From: Fidelibacterota bacterium
Lineage (GTDB): Bacteria; Fidelibacterota; UBA2242; JAFGTP01
Direction of reading: 5' to 3'
NCBI GenBank assembly: GCA_029939785.1
Contig: JAOZSG010000115.1
Location: forward strand, 1 to 9,613
DNA length: 9,613 bases
Below are positions 8,385 through 9,613 of the stretch, in pieces. How positions within the stretch are numbered: the stretch's first letter is position 1; every line of letters begins with the position of its first letter. Below the pieces are notes generated by a model. That model was not told the origin of the DNA. It saw nothing but the letters and a program-made list of their open reading frames with translations, and searched no databases. Both the position numbers and the translations under genes were made by a program.

Positions 8385-9536
8385 CTATATATGTTCAGAT
8401 ATGTGTTCATCAGAATATTTATCCTGATTATCTACCGGGTTGGCATAAATCTCAAATAATAAAGATTGGATTGTATCTCTGTTGCCACACTGATGTGAAA
8501 TGTACTGATTGAAATCTTCTTTATCCTGAGGACTATATTTATCGCTAAAGTCATTGGTGTTTTTTAATATATCAGCGGCGATAAAATTATTTGGCCATAA
8601 GTGATAATTTTGATGGATTTTTTTATCTAACAACAGAGCTAATTTTGATATATAATCATTTTTATTAAGTGTTTCAGGGAAATCTACCAGTTCTTTGTTT
8701 ATAGGTTTTCCGATAGTGAGATGAATATGACCTTTTCTACATTGAATTCCAGTCATCATACTTAATATATCTGATAAAGGATTTTTTACATAATTTGGTT
8801 CCAATGATTTTTTTAGAACTTCTCTTGCCTTGAGTTTGTCACAGGGTTCATATTCATAGGAAATTGAAATTGGTACAATATTTAAAGATTGGAAAAATTT
8901 TCTATAGTTATCAGATTCAGACATGACAAACATTTTTAATAATCCAGGCTGTGTTTGATCTAAACCGTCTTTTGTTCTACCCTCTCGTTGTGCTATCCAG
9001 ATTGACTCTTTTTTATTATGAAGAACATGTTTAATATATAAAGAAAGTTTTTTTGAAAAGTTAAAAAAATCTCTTCTCGATAAACTTCTTTTTACAATAA
9101 AACTTTTATTTAATTTTAAAAAATCAGTTATCCATGGTTTTATTAATAAGTTATCGCCAATAGCCATCTGTGTTGTATTGAAACCATTTGAAAGTAAAAT
9201 ATAATTCAGTAGAGTAGAATCAAGTAGTATATCTCTATGGTTTGAAATAAAGAGATAGGATTTATTTTTTGAGAGTTTTTCAAGACCGGAAAAAGTTAAA
9301 GCATCAGAGGTTTTGGCCAAGATTGACTGGAGGATTGGTCCGATGAAATATTTTTGAAAATCCAAAATTGTTGAAATGTTTTTTGCTGATGCAACTAATG
9401 TTTGTTTATTTAGATTAGGATTTGTACCCATAGCAAGTTTGAGAAAATCCGGTTCCTGTAATAATTTATTTAATACTCTGTTTACATCTGCATCTTCATA
9501 AGGTGCAATGTCATTAAAAGTGTATTGTTCATCCAT
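8385..9536 (-). CDS. PlsC/LPLAT-family glycerolipid acyltransferase
   Basis: The 383-residue product has the four blocks of glycerophosphate/lysophosphatidate acyltransferases. Block I is SNHRDILLD with His100 and Asp106, block II is SFIVKR (145-150), block III is QREGRTKDG (183-191, the counterpart of the FPEGTRS-type substrate site) and block IV is NIVPISISY (219-227). Such enzymes transfer acyl groups to glycerol-3-phosphate or lysophospholipid at the inner membrane face. The exact substrate cannot be told from sequence. Block I has five residues between His and Asp instead of the usual four. Residues 1-75 precede the catalytic core and 310-383 form a hydrophilic tail; I see no signal peptide or clear transmembrane helix. 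From memory, Bacteroidota relatives of similar length share NHRDI(V/L)LD. The start at 9536 gives the full-length frame but has no visible Shine-Dalgarno, unlike the other three genes. It is convergent with gltD and probably unrelated to nitrogen assimilation. Confidence 0.85.
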   Translation of the reverse strand: MDEQYTFNDIAPYEDADVNRVLNKLLQEPDFLKLAMGTNPNLNKQTLVASAKNISTILDFQKYFIGPILQSILAKTSDALTFSGLEKLSKNKSYLFISNHRDILLDSTLLNYILLSNGFNTTQMAIGDNLLIKPWITDFLKLNKSFIVKRSLSRRDFFNFSKKLSLYIKHVLHNKKESIWIAQREGRTKDGLDQTQPGLLKMFVMSESDNYRKFFQSLNIVPISISYEYEPCDKLKAREVLKKSLEPNYVKNPLSDILSMMTGIQCRKGHIHLTIGKPINKELVDFPETLNKNDYISKLALLLDKKIHQNYHLWPNNFIAADILKNTNDFSDKYSPQDKEDFNQYISHQCGNRDTIQSLLFEIYANPVDNQDKYSDEHISEHI

Positions 9537-9578
9537 AATATTAAACCAATCTATAAATAATAATTTTTTAGATTTTAT

Positions 9579-9592
9579 GTTAATACATTAAC
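9579..9592. promoter_or_regulatory. Perfect 14-bp dyad upstream of the acyltransferase
   Basis: GTTAATACATTAAC is a perfect inverted repeat (six-base arms, two-base centre) beginning 43 nt upstream of the - strand start codon. On the - strand it overlaps a weak promoter-like arrangement: TTGCAA (9600-9605), a 17-nt spacer, then TAACAT (9577-9582), each matching four of six sigma-70 consensus bases. A repressor site over a promoter would look like this, but AT-rich dyads arise easily by chance. Confidence 0.25.
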
Positions 9593-9613
9593 TGAAATTT
9601 TGCAAAGAAATTA

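Noticed and set aside
1..9613. A novel defence, mobile or biosynthetic system
   Set aside because: All four genes belong to well-known housekeeping families with intact motifs, there is no unexplained stretch above 300 nt, and no transposase, integrase, CRISPR or toxin-antitoxin signature is present.

Overview
This window is AT-rich (about one third G+C by eye) and reads as ordinary bacterial chromosome. It carries an ammonium-assimilation cluster on the + strand, followed by a convergent lipid-acyltransferase gene on the - strand. I see no phage, transposase, CRISPR, rRNA or tRNA sequence. All four genes are intact, and I find no undescribed multi-gene system here.

Layout: 24-2213 encodes a type III glutamine synthetase (glnN). 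A 176-nt gap follows, holding a small GC-rich hairpin and a degenerate inverted repeat built from 9-bp units. Next come glutamate synthase large subunit gltB (2390-6958) and small subunit gltD (6951-8330), overlapping by 8 nt and so very likely translationally coupled. A strong hairpin at 8345-8374 lies between gltD and the convergent gene at 8385-9536, a PlsC/LPLAT-type acyltransferase. The last 77 nt form the upstream region of that gene and contain a perfect 14-bp dyad.

How the genes work together: GlnN makes glutamine from glutamate, ammonium and ATP. GltBD uses glutamine and 2-oxoglutarate to make two glutamates. Together they form a complete GS-GOGAT cycle. The acyltransferase is unrelated to nitrogen and probably just borders the cluster.

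Organism: GSIII next to gltBD, low G+C and an acyltransferase with an NHRDILLD motif suggest Bacteroidota or a related phylum of the FCB group. However, three of the four genes have clear GGAG/AGAGG Shine-Dalgarno sequences, which is atypical of classical Bacteroidia, so a relative of Bacteroidota is also plausible. This placement is inference from memory of the families, not a search result.
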